Source: Bacteroidota bacterium (lineage in GTDB: Bacteria > Bacteroidota > Bacteroidia > Flavobacteriales_F > PHOS-HE28). From it: a stretch of DNA of 64,000 nucleotides. How positions within the stretch are numbered: position 1 is the stretch's first letter; each line of letters starts with the position of its first letter. Below are positions 30,866 through 40,496 of this stretch, one piece after another. Under the pieces are notes generated by a model that was given only the letters and a program-made list of their open reading frames with translations, did no database searches and had not been told where the DNA came from. The translations under genes and the position numbers were made by a program. The stretch lies in the NCBI GenBank assembly GCA_029573495.1, contig JAKQEI010000140.1, positions 1-64,000 on the forward strand, in the 5' to 3' direction.

Positions 30866-32281
30866 ATGAACGAAGGCCCCCTACCCCATCCCGAGCGCAA
30901 CGACCAGATCCACCACTGTGTGGAGCGGTACGAATCGATGCGCCGATCGAACACCACGTCCTTCTTCGACGTCGAGGAGTTCGAGATCATCATTGAGCAC
31001 TACCTGGAGCAGAGCGATACCAAACAGGCCCGCGAGGTGCTTGAACTGGCGCAACGCCAGCATCCGGGATCATTGGACCTCATGTTCAGCGAGGCTCATG
31101 TGCTCATGAACCAGGGCAAGTTGAACCGCGCGTTGGAGGTGCTGGACGGCATTGGCAAGATGGAGCCCTTCAACGAGGACGTGCACCTGCACAAAGCCAG
31201 CATCTACAGCCAACTGCGCAACCATCGCCGGGCGGTGGAGCACTACAAACGCGCGTTGGAACTGGCGGAGGAAGGGTTGGACGAGATCCACCTGGACCTG
31301 GCCTTCGAGTACGAGAACCTGGAGATGTACGAGCTGGCGTTGGAAAGTCTGAAGGGCGCGCTGGAAGCCAATCCCGAGAACGAGGCCGTGCTGTATGAGA
31401 TGGCCTACTGCTTCGATGTGTCCGATGCTCATCAGGCGGCTGTCTCCTTCTTCCGGCAGTTCACGAACGATAACCCGTACTCCTTCGTCGCGTGGTACAA
31501 TCTGGGCAACGCCCTGGCCCGGCTGGAGCGCGCCGAGGAGAGCATCGAAGCACTCGACTTCTGCCTGGTCATCGAGGAGCGTTTCACCAGCGCCTACTTC
31601 AGCAAAGCGCGGAACCTGTTGATCCTGGGCCGCTACCAGGAGGCCATCGATTGTTACCAGGAGACGATCAACTTCGACGGCCCGCAGGCGATCACGTTCA
31701 GTTACATCGGTGAGTGCTACGAGAAGATGGAGCACTACGAGCAGGCGCTCATCCATTACGATCAATCCATCGCGCTGGACCCCACCTGGGTGGACGCCTG
31801 GATCGGCCGGGGTGTGGTGAAGGACCTGCAGGGAAGGTTGCCCGAGGCCATCAAGGACCTCGAAGTGGCCGTACAGCGGTCGCCGGACCATGGCGATGGC
31901 TGGTTCTATCTGGCGAACACGCTGGCGCGGGCCGGGCGTTACGAGGAGGCCTTCGTGGCCTATGCCAAGCTGAACACCCTGGAGCCGGAGAACATCGATG
32001 GCTGGCTGGACCACGCCGACCTATTGCTGCAGATGAAAGGTCCGGACCTTGCGGCGCGCAAGCTGAAGGAGGGTGCCCAGGTGATCAAGCTCACGAGCAA
32101 GTATGCCTACCGCATGGTGAGCTACCTGCTACGCATGGGTGAGATGCAGCAAGCGTTGGTCGCCCTTGAGGATGCGTTGATGAACGATCATGCCTCCCAC
32201 CACCTGCTGCTGGACCATTATCCCGAAGCCGCCTCGCTGCCGCAGGTGATCCACCTGTTGGAACTGTATCGTCGCTCATGA
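30866..32281 (+). CDS. Tetratricopeptide-repeat protein
   Basis: At least 8 TPR-like helical pairs; promoter-like TATTTTTG at 30807-30814. Confidence 0.88.
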   Translation: MNEGPLPHPERNDQIHHCVERYESMRRSNTTSFFDVEEFEIIIEHYLEQSDTKQAREVLELAQRQHPGSLDLMFSEAHVLMNQGKLNRALEVLDGIGKMEPFNEDVHLHKASIYSQLRNHRRAVEHYKRALELAEEGLDEIHLDLAFEYENLEMYELALESLKGALEANPENEAVLYEMAYCFDVSDAHQAAVSFFRQFTNDNPYSFVAWYNLGNALARLERAEESIEALDFCLVIEERFTSAYFSKARNLLILGRYQEAIDCYQETINFDGPQAITFSYIGECYEKMEHYEQALIHYDQSIALDPTWVDAWIGRGVVKDLQGRLPEAIKDLEVAVQRSPDHGDGWFYLANTLARAGRYEEAFVAYAKLNTLEPENIDGWLDHADLLLQMKGPDLAARKLKEGAQVIKLTSKYAYRMVSYLLRMGEMQQALVALEDALMNDHASHHLLLDHYPEAASLPQVIHLLELYRRS

Positions 32282-33075
32282 ACTACAGGCTCTCCCACAT
32301 CCCCGCGCGGACCTCTAAACCGCGCGAGGACGGTGTCACCATGGTGATGGACAAGGGCTTGTCCCTCCGGCAGGCTCAGGATCTCCTGGACGCCAGCGGA
32401 CACCTGGTGGACCTGGTCAAGCTCGGCTTCGGCACCTCCTTCGTCACACCGAACCTGAAGGAGAAGATCAAGCTCTACCAGAAGGCGGACATCCACGTCT
32501 ACCTCGGTGGGACCCTCTTCGAAGCCTTCGTGGCGCGCGGCCAGTTCAAAGAGTATCGGAAGTTGGTGGAATCGCTTGGATTGGACACCGTTGAGGTGAG
32601 CGATGGCTCCATCAACATGATCATGAAGGAGAAGTGCAAGTACATCAACGAACTGGCTCGCAGCTTCCGCGTGCTGAGCGAAGTGGGTTCGAAGGAGTCG
32701 GGCATCCTCATCAGCCCTGCGAAGTGGGTGAGCATGATGCGCACCGAACTGGACGCCGGCAGCTGGAAGGTCATCGCCGAAGCACGTGAGAGCGGAACGG
32801 TCGGCATCTATCGGCCCAGCGGCCATGCACACACCACGCTCGTGAACCGTATCCTCAGCAAGATCCCCGGCAAGGACATCCTCTGGGAAGCACCGCAGAA
32901 GGCCCAACAAGTGTGGTTCATCAAGCAGCTGGGATCGAACGTGAACCTGGGCAATATCGCGCCCGAGGAGGTGATCCCCCTCGAGACCCTTCGACTCGGC
33001 CTGCGCGGCGACACCTTCTTCCAATACCTGCCGGAGAAGGTGGCCGAGAAACTGCGGCAGAAACCCACCGAGTGA
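32278..33075 (+). CDS. Phosphosulfolactate synthase-like protein (ComA family)
   Basis: KPREDGVTMVMDKGLSLRQAQDLLDASGHLVDLVKLGFGTS, YLGGTLFEAFVARGQF, VEVSDGSINM; ATGA overlap with the upstream TPR gene. Confidence 0.85.
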   Translation: MNYRLSHIPARTSKPREDGVTMVMDKGLSLRQAQDLLDASGHLVDLVKLGFGTSFVTPNLKEKIKLYQKADIHVYLGGTLFEAFVARGQFKEYRKLVESLGLDTVEVSDGSINMIMKEKCKYINELARSFRVLSEVGSKESGILISPAKWVSMMRTELDAGSWKVIAEARESGTVGIYRPSGHAHTTLVNRILSKIPGKDILWEAPQKAQQVWFIKQLGSNVNLGNIAPEEVIPLETLRLGLRGDTFFQYLPEKVAEKLRQKPTE

Positions 33076-33135
33076 CGCGAGGCACGTCGATCCCCATAGG
33101 AACGCGAACTTCGCCCCCGTTCCACCGACCGGACC

Positions 33136-33453
33136 ATGAACGAGATCACTCCTGTTGAACTGCAGGCCTGGCGCGACCGGGGCAAGGAGCACCAGCTCAT
33201 CGACGTACGCGAACCGTACGAGGCCGAGCTGTGCAGCATTGGTGGCACGCTCATTCCGATGGGCGAGATCGTGGAGCGGATCGGCGAGCTGCGCAAGGAT
33301 GTCCCGGTGGTGATCCATTGCCGCAGCGGCGGTCGGTCGGCGGCGGTGATCAACGCCCTCGCGTCCCGGTATGGCTTCGAGAACCTCGTGAACCTCAGCG
33401 GAGGCATCTTCGCCTTCGGACGCGAGGTGGACCACTACCTTCAATGTGACTGA
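33136..33453 (+). CDS. Rhodanese-like domain protein
   Basis: LIDVREPYEAELCSIGGTLIPM, VIHCRSGGRSAAVI. Confidence 0.9.
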   Translation: MNEITPVELQAWRDRGKEHQLIDVREPYEAELCSIGGTLIPMGEIVERIGELRKDVPVVIHCRSGGRSAAVINALASRYGFENLVNLSGGIFAFGREVDHYLQCD

Positions 33454-33462
33454 CCCCGACGC

Positions 33463-34143
33463 ATGGAACTGCTCCAGGAATTCTGGTACTTCATCACGCA
33501 CCTCAACATCACGCTGCCGGCCTTCATCGCCGAGCACGGGAACCTGGTGTACGCGCTCCTTTTCGCCATCATCTTCGTGGAAACGGGGCTGGTGATCATG
33601 CCCTTCCTTCCCGGAGATTCGCTGTTGTTCGTTGCCGGTTCGCTGGCGGCCGGGGCCTCCGCGCCGCTCGACCTGGGCACTCTGTTCGTCCTGCTGTTCG
33701 TTGCCGCCGTCGCCGGGGACAACATCAACTACTGGGTGGGACGTTTCTTCGGGCCGCGGATCGTGAAATGGCGCACCTTCGGCCGGGATCTGGTGCAGCA
33801 GAAGCACCTGGACAAGACACACGCCTATTTCGAGCGGTACGGCGTGAAGACCATCATCATCGCGCGCTTCGTGCCCATCGTCCGCACGATCACCCCCTTT
33901 GTGGCCGGCATCGGTGCGATGGACTACCGCCGGAAGTTCCTGCCCTTCGACGTCTTCGGCGGCGCACTGTGGATCGGTCTGCTGCTGCTGGCTGGCTATC
34001 TCTTCGGCACCCATCCGTTCGTGCAGAAGAACTACGAAACGGTGATCCTGGCGATCGTCTTCATCAGCGTATTGCCCATGCTGGTGGAATTCGTCCGTCA
34101 ATGGGGCCGCGGCATGAAGCCCGGCAATAGATCAGCATCCTGA
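33463..34143 (+). CDS. DedA family membrane protein
   Basis: FVETGLVIMPFLPGDSLLFVAG, RFVPIVRTITPFVAGIGAMDYRRF-type signature. Confidence 0.92.
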   Translation: MELLQEFWYFITHLNITLPAFIAEHGNLVYALLFAIIFVETGLVIMPFLPGDSLLFVAGSLAAGASAPLDLGTLFVLLFVAAVAGDNINYWVGRFFGPRIVKWRTFGRDLVQQKHLDKTHAYFERYGVKTIIIARFVPIVRTITPFVAGIGAMDYRRKFLPFDVFGGALWIGLLLLAGYLFGTHPFVQKNYETVILAIVFISVLPMLVEFVRQWGRGMKPGNRSAS

Positions 34144-34157
34144 GCGTTGGTGCAGGC

Positions 34158-34889
34158 GTGGCGCACTTCGGACTCATCGGTGAACACCTTGGTCATTCGT
34201 TCAGCCAGGCCTACTTTACGCAGAAGTTCGAGCGCGAAGGGCTCAAGGACCATCGCTATCAGCTCTATGAGCTGAAGGAACTGGAGGAACTGCGCGCCCT
34301 GCTCACGTCCACGCCCGACCTGCGTGGATTGAACGTTACTATACCCTACAAGCGTTCCATCATGCCGCTGTTGAACGGGGTGGATCCCATTGCGGCCGCC
34401 GTGGGTGCGGTGAACACCATCCGGATCGAATATGGTCACTGCACCGGCTATAACACCGACGTCGAAGGCTTCCGAACGATGTTGCTTCCCATGGTCGGAG
34501 ATCAGCGGCCGCGTGCCTTGGTGCTGGGCAGTGGTGGTGCGAGCAGGGCCGTTGTCTTCGTTCTGCGCGAACTGGGCATCAAGTTCCGGGTGGTGAGCCG
34601 CAGCCGCGGAACGGGCGATATCACGTGGGACCTCCTGGATCCTGCCTTGGTCGGTGTGTGTCCGCTGATCATCAACACCACCCCGGTCGGCATGTTCCCG
34701 AAGGTTGATGAGATGCCCGACGTACCCATGGCCGCCATCGGTCCGCGTCACATCCTGCTGGACCTGATCTACAACCCGGAACGCACCCGATTCCTGGATG
34801 AAGGGGCGGCGCGCGGCGCGCGTGTGGCCAACGGGCTGGCCATGTTGCATGCACAGGCGGAGGCGGCCTGGCGCATCTGGAACTCCTGA
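34158..34889 (+). CDS. aroE: Shikimate dehydrogenase (GTG start)
   Basis: FGLIGEHLGHSFSQAYFTQKF, GLNVTIPYK, VLGSGGASRAVVF, NTTPVGMFP. Confidence 0.93.
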   Translation: MAHFGLIGEHLGHSFSQAYFTQKFEREGLKDHRYQLYELKELEELRALLTSTPDLRGLNVTIPYKRSIMPLLNGVDPIAAAVGAVNTIRIEYGHCTGYNTDVEGFRTMLLPMVGDQRPRALVLGSGGASRAVVFVLRELGIKFRVVSRSRGTGDITWDLLDPALVGVCPLIINTTPVGMFPKVDEMPDVPMAAIGPRHILLDLIYNPERTRFLDEGAARGARVANGLAMLHAQAEAAWRIWNS

Positions 34890-34895
34890 TCGATC

Positions 34896-37469
34896 TCAGC
34901 CAGCGGGTTGGGCCGGGAATGGCCCGGGAACGACCTCCGGACCAGCCAGGGGCCGGGTGAACGTGTTCCTCACCCGTTTGCTGTAATGGAATACCGGTAT
35001 CCAGATGCATGCGGCGATGATCCCGCGGGTCACCTCCTTGACCGCATAGGGGTTGCCGGTGATCTCATCCAGCTTCAACCAGTTGTACAGTCCGATATCC
35101 ACGAGGAGGAACACCACGCTCCACAGGTAGAGCACCTTCATCAACAATGGGGTACTGGTCCGGCGCTTGACATAGAGGACCAGTAGCAACACCGTATAGG
35201 CCAGGATGGCGACGCCATGGGCCTGGGAAAGGTGGGTGTAGAGCTCCGCCACCAACGGATGTTCGGTCGCATGCGCCCAATCGCTTCCGGTCATCAGGAA
35301 GAACCATCCATCGTCCTGGAACATGTCCACGAGGATCCTAAGCACTGACAAGCACAAGCCGATGAGCGGCAGGATCAGGAACCCACCGATCGAGCGATCC
35401 AGCTGGCCCAGCGCCTCGGGGTGTCCCGGGGGATCGTAGCGATAGAGCTGGATGCAGCCGAAGACGGCAAGCAGGATGCACTTTCCCAGGAAGAGCCAAT
35501 CGCCCCAGGCCATTCCCATAGCCGATCCATCCGCGGAAAGCGGGTGCGTGAACTCAAAGGTCAGCGCATCACCTATGCGGGACTGCAACTCGTGCAGGGC
35601 TGATGCTTCAGCGGCCTCGATGTGCGGTCGGGTGCTCGTGTAGCGGTGATCAATGGTGACGATACGATCGTCCTCCACCTCGACACTCCGAACAAAGCTG
35701 ATCCCAAGGCCCTCGAACCGGGAGGATGAGGTATCCACGGACCATTCCACCGGAAGCTCGACCCTGAAAGTGTGTCGCACATCCACCGGCTCGCCCAATG
35801 CATAAGGAGCCTTCCTGGAGACCCGGCCCGGATCGTTCTGATAGTCGCTCACGTATGCGGCGAACAGTTCGAACTTGAAAGCAGCGCCGTTCTCGGTGGT
35901 ATCCCAGGGCTGTAGGAGTCGGTAGCGTTCGTGGACCGAGAGGACGTTCCGCTCCTGGTCATCCTCGAACTTGACCATTTCCAGCAGCTCGCATGGTCCG
36001 TAGATCCCGGAATAGTAATCGGAATAGCTCTTCCCCAATTCGGTAGGACTGCGTGAAGCGATATCAGCACGGATACGGTCGGCGCGTCCCCCGCGGAACT
36101 CGGACCTGATTGACAGCTCACCTTCCCCACCCAGTTCGCCGAGCGAGATCCTTTCCATGACCCGGACTGAACCACTGTCGTTCACCACCAGTGATGTGTA
36201 CCCCTTGGCTCGCGGCGACACCACCAGGGCTTTCCCATAATCCGGCGTGTACCGCAATTTGCCGCGCCCTCCGTTGTGCGTTGCGGTACCATCCACCCAC
36301 ATCGTATCACCGTACGCCACGACCATGGTGATGCAATGATCATACTGGCTCGGACGCGGCAACCACCCTCCCACCTGCGCACCCGCCGAGGAGTTCACCA
36401 ACGCCGGATAGGCCTCGGTCCCCAGCGCATTGAGCACGCTCGACAGGAGTAGGGATTTGTCCTTGCAATCACCGAAACGTTGTTCGTAGACCTGCGCCGG
36501 CCGGTGAGGCCTGTAGGCGCCGATACCCTCTTCCAAGCCGAGGTAGCGGATCTCCCGCTGAACCATGGCTATCGCACTGTCCATCCGCAGCTGATCGGTG
36601 GGCAGATCACGGAATCCCCGGATGCGCTCGGTCAACGCAGCTCCCAATGGATGTTCGGATCCGTATTGAACGAGCGCCCAGGACCGAAGTTCCTCGAGAT
36701 CACTGAACTCACTGACCTCCATCCATGGGAACGCATCGAACCAGCTAGGCGCCCCACCTTCGGCATGCATGCAATCGAGCGGGGTCTGATCCCAGGTAAG
36801 CACCTTATCCCCGGCCAAGGTCGACTCCAGCGGGCGAGGTACGTTCCCGTGATTGGCGATCAACGGGGTCCGCCCACGGGGGACCACCATCCGCGTGAAG
36901 CAACGGGCAACGGGAATGGAGAAGCCCATCCGCACTTCGCGATGGAACCGTCCCTCGTCCACCGGGTTCCATCCTTCGATGGTGATGGCTTGATCGACCA
37001 CATCGCCCGCCCGCACATCGCTGATATCGCACACGACGGAGAGCGTTCCATCATAGAGGTAGGAGTTCAGGTCCTCCTCGCGTCGCAGGATCCGCAGCGA
37101 GGACCTGTCCAGCTTGTCAAGGATCCGCCCGTTCCGGATGACGCGCAGGTGATGGATGGTGAGCCGCTGATAGGTGGGGTCGAATGCGATCGAGAACCGC
37201 GAACCGTTCTGCACCCCCTCGTGAGTGGTCAAACGCACGGCCTTGCGCCAGTAGGTCTGCTGCCGGCCAAGGTGGTACTGCCTATCGAGCAGAACGTACT
37301 CCTCACCACCTTGCACACAGGCGGTGTCCAGACGTGCAGCAGGATCCGGATCATGCGACACGACCCAATCAGCACACGGACCGATGAGGTATTGAGGGGT
37401 CTGGCCGCTCGAACGGACGGAGCATGCGAGAAGTAGGACGAGGAAGGCCCCTTGGAGGCGGAAGCTCAT
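34896..37469 (-). CDS. DUF3857 / transglutaminase-like domain membrane protein
   Basis: Signal peptide, FGDCKDKSLLLSSVLNALGTEAYPALVN, several C-terminal TM segments. Confidence 0.85.
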   Translation of the reverse strand: MSFRLQGAFLVLLLACSVRSSGQTPQYLIGPCADWVVSHDPDPAARLDTACVQGGEEYVLLDRQYHLGRQQTYWRKAVRLTTHEGVQNGSRFSIAFDPTYQRLTIHHLRVIRNGRILDKLDRSSLRILRREEDLNSYLYDGTLSVVCDISDVRAGDVVDQAITIEGWNPVDEGRFHREVRMGFSIPVARCFTRMVVPRGRTPLIANHGNVPRPLESTLAGDKVLTWDQTPLDCMHAEGGAPSWFDAFPWMEVSEFSDLEELRSWALVQYGSEHPLGAALTERIRGFRDLPTDQLRMDSAIAMVQREIRYLGLEEGIGAYRPHRPAQVYEQRFGDCKDKSLLLSSVLNALGTEAYPALVNSSAGAQVGGWLPRPSQYDHCITMVVAYGDTMWVDGTATHNGGRGKLRYTPDYGKALVVSPRAKGYTSLVVNDSGSVRVMERISLGELGGEGELSIRSEFRGGRADRIRADIASRSPTELGKSYSDYYSGIYGPCELLEMVKFEDDQERNVLSVHERYRLLQPWDTTENGAAFKFELFAAYVSDYQNDPGRVSRKAPYALGEPVDVRHTFRVELPVEWSVDTSSSRFEGLGISFVRSVEVEDDRIVTIDHRYTSTRPHIEAAEASALHELQSRIGDALTFEFTHPLSADGSAMGMAWGDWLFLGKCILLAVFGCIQLYRYDPPGHPEALGQLDRSIGGFLILPLIGLCLSVLRILVDMFQDDGWFFLMTGSDWAHATEHPLVAELYTHLSQAHGVAILAYTVLLLVLYVKRRTSTPLLMKVLYLWSVVFLLVDIGLYNWLKLDEITGNPYAVKEVTRGIIAACIWIPVFHYSKRVRNTFTRPLAGPEVVPGPFPAQPAG

Positions 37470-37473
37470 TCCG

Positions 37474-37481
37474 TGAAAATA
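37474..37481 (-). promoter_or_regulatory. Weak -7 box-like TATTTTCA, 4 nt before ATG
   Basis: Minus strand TATTTTCA-CGGA-ATG(37469). Confidence 0.35.
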
Positions 37482-37514
37482 GGTGAGAAAGCCGGATCCG
37501 GCCACCGGTCAGGA

Positions 37515-37676
37515 TCACCGCCCACACGCCCGCACCACCATCACGATGAGGCAGAACAGGAAGACGAGAACCGAGATCCTGTTGATCCCGTGCATGAAGC
37601 GAAGGCTCATGTTCGGGTCCGGTGCTTTGAACATCGTCGCCGGGTTCAGGTAGTACAGGACGCGCTTCCAGAACAT
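37515..37676 (-). CDS. Small single-TM protein (DUF6728-like), 53 aa
   Basis: MFWKRVLYYLNPATMFKAPDPNMSLRFMHGINRISVLVFLFCLIVMVVRACGR, resembling small Bacteroidota proteins with LRxMHGINxIS. Confidence 0.6.
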   Translation of the reverse strand: MFWKRVLYYLNPATMFKAPDPNMSLRFMHGINRISVLVFLFCLIVMVVRACGR

Positions 37677-37710
37677 GGTACCAAGGTAGGCGCTCAGTGG
37701 GACGATGCCC

Positions 37711-38247
37711 TCACGGCCTGAACGCCGTATCGGGAACGATCGTGAACCGTTCCCATGCACCAACGGCATCGCGGTCGCCCATGAGGCGGTTGCTCGAATC
37801 CCCGGGCAGCGCGTGATCCGAGGAAACATAAAGACCGCGGTGGGTCCTGATCGCAACGCGCCCACCATCCAACGGTTCAAGCACGAACGATTCCCAGGCA
37901 CCGATGTAGTCGCGGTTCGCGACAAGGACCTCCTTCTCATCACCGTCCGCGCACACATACCTGCCGTTCGCCGCCTGCAAGGCGATGGTATCCCCGCCCT
38001 TCCGGAACATGGTGAACCGTTCCCAATCGTTCACGTCTGGATGGCCCGATCGCAGTACAGGTGGGCTCCCTTCGCCCCCACCCAACTCACATCCCACGAA
38101 GGTCCCGTCGTGCGCCTGGATCGAGACGGTCATCCCTTCGTTCCCTGAGCGTCCAGGATCCGTGGGGGTCGTCGTATCCATGTTCGGTTCCGCACAAGAA
38201 AAGTAGGACAGGCTGGTGAGGATGGCGATGGTGTAACGGCTGTTCAT
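37711..38247 (-). CDS. Lipoprotein with fascin-like beta-trefoil domain
   Basis: Lipobox-like LSYFSCA; repeats VSIQAHDGTFVGCE / IALQAANGRYVCAD / VAIRTHRGLYVSSD. Confidence 0.7.
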   Translation of the reverse strand: MNSRYTIAILTSLSYFSCAEPNMDTTTPTDPGRSGNEGMTVSIQAHDGTFVGCELGGGEGSPPVLRSGHPDVNDWERFTMFRKGGDTIALQAANGRYVCADGDEKEVLVANRDYIGAWESFVLEPLDGGRVAIRTHRGLYVSSDHALPGDSSNRLMGDRDAVGAWERFTIVPDTAFRP

Positions 38248-38254
38248 GGGATCA

Positions 38255-38262
38255 CGAAGGTG
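38255..38262 (-). promoter_or_regulatory. -7 box-like CACCTTCG, 7 nt before ATG
   Basis: Minus strand CACCTTCG-TGATCCC-ATG(38247). Confidence 0.4.
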
Positions 38263-38312
38263 CGAAAGCCCGGCCATACAAGGCGGTACCTTTGTGCCCC
38301 GATCCGCTTCCC

Positions 38313-40358
38313 GTGCCCTTCGATCTCATCTCGGAATTCCAGCCCACCGGCGACCAGCCGGAGGCCATCGACCAGCTGGTCCAGGGGATCAACGACGGTG
38401 TTCCGGCGCAGACACTGCTCGGGGTCACCGGTTCGGGGAAGACCTTCACCGTGGCCAACGTGATCGCGCGCACGGACCGACCGGCGCTGATCCTGAGCCA
38501 CAACAAGACCTTGGCGGCCCAGTTGTACGGGGAATTCAAGCACTTCTTCCCGAACGACCGGGTGGAGTACTTCGTGAGCTATTACGACTACTACCAGCCG
38601 GAAGCGTACCTCCCGACCACGAACACGTACATCGAGAAGGACCTCTCGGTGAATGACGAGATCGAGAAGTTGCGACTGAGCGCGACAAGCGCCCTGCTCA
38701 GCGGCCGACGTAACGTGATCGTGGTGGCCAGTGTGAGCTGCATCTACGGCATCGGCAACCCGGCCGAATTCCACAAGACCATCGTCCGGATCAATGCCGG
38801 ACGGAAGATCCCACGGAACAAGATGCTCCATGAGCTGGTAAGCGCCTTGTACAGCAGGAAGGACGATGAACCCGGTCGGGGCAATTTCCGGGTGCGCGGG
38901 GATGTGGTGGAGGTCTATCTGGCTTACGCCGATGAGGCGGTACGGATCCATTTCTGGGGCGACGAGATCGAACGGATCGAGCGCTTTGACACGCTTGGCG
39001 GCCAGGTGGTGGAAACACCCGCGGAACTGACCATCTATCCGGCGAACATCTTCGTGACGAGCCGGGAGACCATGAACGGTGCGATCCGCGAGATCCAGGA
39101 CGACATGGTGAAGCAGGTGACCTTCTTCCAGGAGATCGGCAAGCATCTGGAAGCGAAACGGCTCGAGGAGCGGGTGAGCCATGACATGGAGATGATGCGC
39201 GAACTCGGGTATTGCTCGGGCATCGAGAACTACAGCCGCTACTTCGATCGACGACAGACCGGCCAGCGCCCCTTCTGCCTGCTGGATTACTTTCCGGATG
39301 ATTTCCTGATGGTCATCGACGAGAGCCATGTGACCGTAAGCCAGGTACAAGCCATGTACGGTGGGGACAGGAGCCGGAAGAAGAACCTGGTCGAGTACGG
39401 CTTCCGACTACCCAGCGCCATGGACAACCGCCCGTTGAAGTTCGAGGAGTTCGAAGCCATGATGGGCCAGACCCTCTTCGTGAGCGCGACCCCGGCCGAT
39501 TATGAGCTGGAACGCAGTGAAGGCGTGGTGGTGGAACAGGTGGTGCGCCCGACCGGCCTGCTCGATCCCCCGATCGATGTGCGTCCGAGCAAGGACCAGA
39601 TCGACGATCTGCTCTACGAGATCCGGCATCGCGCCCAGCGCGAGGAACGCGTGCTGGTGACGACCCTGACGAAACGCATGGCCGAGGAATTGACGGATTT
39701 CCTGGGCCGGAACGGGGTGCGTTGCAAGTACATCCACAGTGATGTGGACACCTTGGAGCGCATCGAGATCCTCCGGCAGTTACGTCTCGGCATGTTCGAT
39801 GTGCTCGTTGGTGTGAACCTGCTGCGAGAGGGTCTGGACCTGCCTGAAGTGAGCTTGGTGGCCGTACTGGATGCGGACAAGGAGGGCTTCCTGCGCAGCA
39901 ACCGATCGCTGACCCAGACAGCGGGTCGCGCCGCGCGGAATGTGAACGGCCTTGTGATCTTCTATGCCGACAAGGTGACGGAGAGCATGCGCCGAACGAT
40001 GGAGGAGACGGAGCGGCGCAGAGCCAAACAGATCGCCTACAACGAGACGAACGGCATCACCCCGACCCAGATCAAGCGCGACCGAGCCGATGTCCTGCGA
40101 CAGACCGCGGTGATCGATATACATGCTGACGGACAGCGCAGAGCCTACGTGGAGCCTGAGACCTTGAGCCTCGCTGCTGATCCGGTGATGAAGTACATGA
40201 CCGAGGAACAGCTCGCCAACAACGCCGAATTGCTTGAGTCCCAGATGAGGAAGGCCGCGAAGGACCTGGACTTCATAGCGGCGGCCCAGCTCCGAGATGA
40301 ACTGTTCGCCATGCGCAAGCTGCTCGAGGAACGTCAGAAGGCATCCAAGCAAGCCTGA
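38313..40358 (+). CDS. uvrB: Excinuclease ABC subunit B
   Basis: FQPTGDQPEAI, GVTGSGKTFTVANVI, YYDYYQPEAYLP, C-terminal UVR motif; GTG start downstream of TACCTTTG (38287-38294). Confidence 0.97.
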   Translation: MPFDLISEFQPTGDQPEAIDQLVQGINDGVPAQTLLGVTGSGKTFTVANVIARTDRPALILSHNKTLAAQLYGEFKHFFPNDRVEYFVSYYDYYQPEAYLPTTNTYIEKDLSVNDEIEKLRLSATSALLSGRRNVIVVASVSCIYGIGNPAEFHKTIVRINAGRKIPRNKMLHELVSALYSRKDDEPGRGNFRVRGDVVEVYLAYADEAVRIHFWGDEIERIERFDTLGGQVVETPAELTIYPANIFVTSRETMNGAIREIQDDMVKQVTFFQEIGKHLEAKRLEERVSHDMEMMRELGYCSGIENYSRYFDRRQTGQRPFCLLDYFPDDFLMVIDESHVTVSQVQAMYGGDRSRKKNLVEYGFRLPSAMDNRPLKFEEFEAMMGQTLFVSATPADYELERSEGVVVEQVVRPTGLLDPPIDVRPSKDQIDDLLYEIRHRAQREERVLVTTLTKRMAEELTDFLGRNGVRCKYIHSDVDTLERIEILRQLRLGMFDVLVGVNLLREGLDLPEVSLVAVLDADKEGFLRSNRSLTQTAGRAARNVNGLVIFYADKVTESMRRTMEETERRRAKQIAYNETNGITPTQIKRDRADVLRQTAVIDIHADGQRRAYVEPETLSLAADPVMKYMTEEQLANNAELLESQMRKAAKDLDFIAAAQLRDELFAMRKLLEERQKASKQA

Positions 40359-40496
40359 AGGTAGGTCCAAGCCCCGTCATCGTTGCATGGGTACCTTTGG
40401 TCGGTGTCGCTGGACGTTGCGCCGAACCGTACGGAAGCGTGACGATCCCGCCCAACCGAACAACCTACATTGCCCCGCTCAACCCAGCCTAGACCG

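Noticed and set aside
32218-34101. 627-aa minus-strand ORF
   Set aside because: Antisense to the ComA-like, rhodanese and DedA genes; no family motifs.
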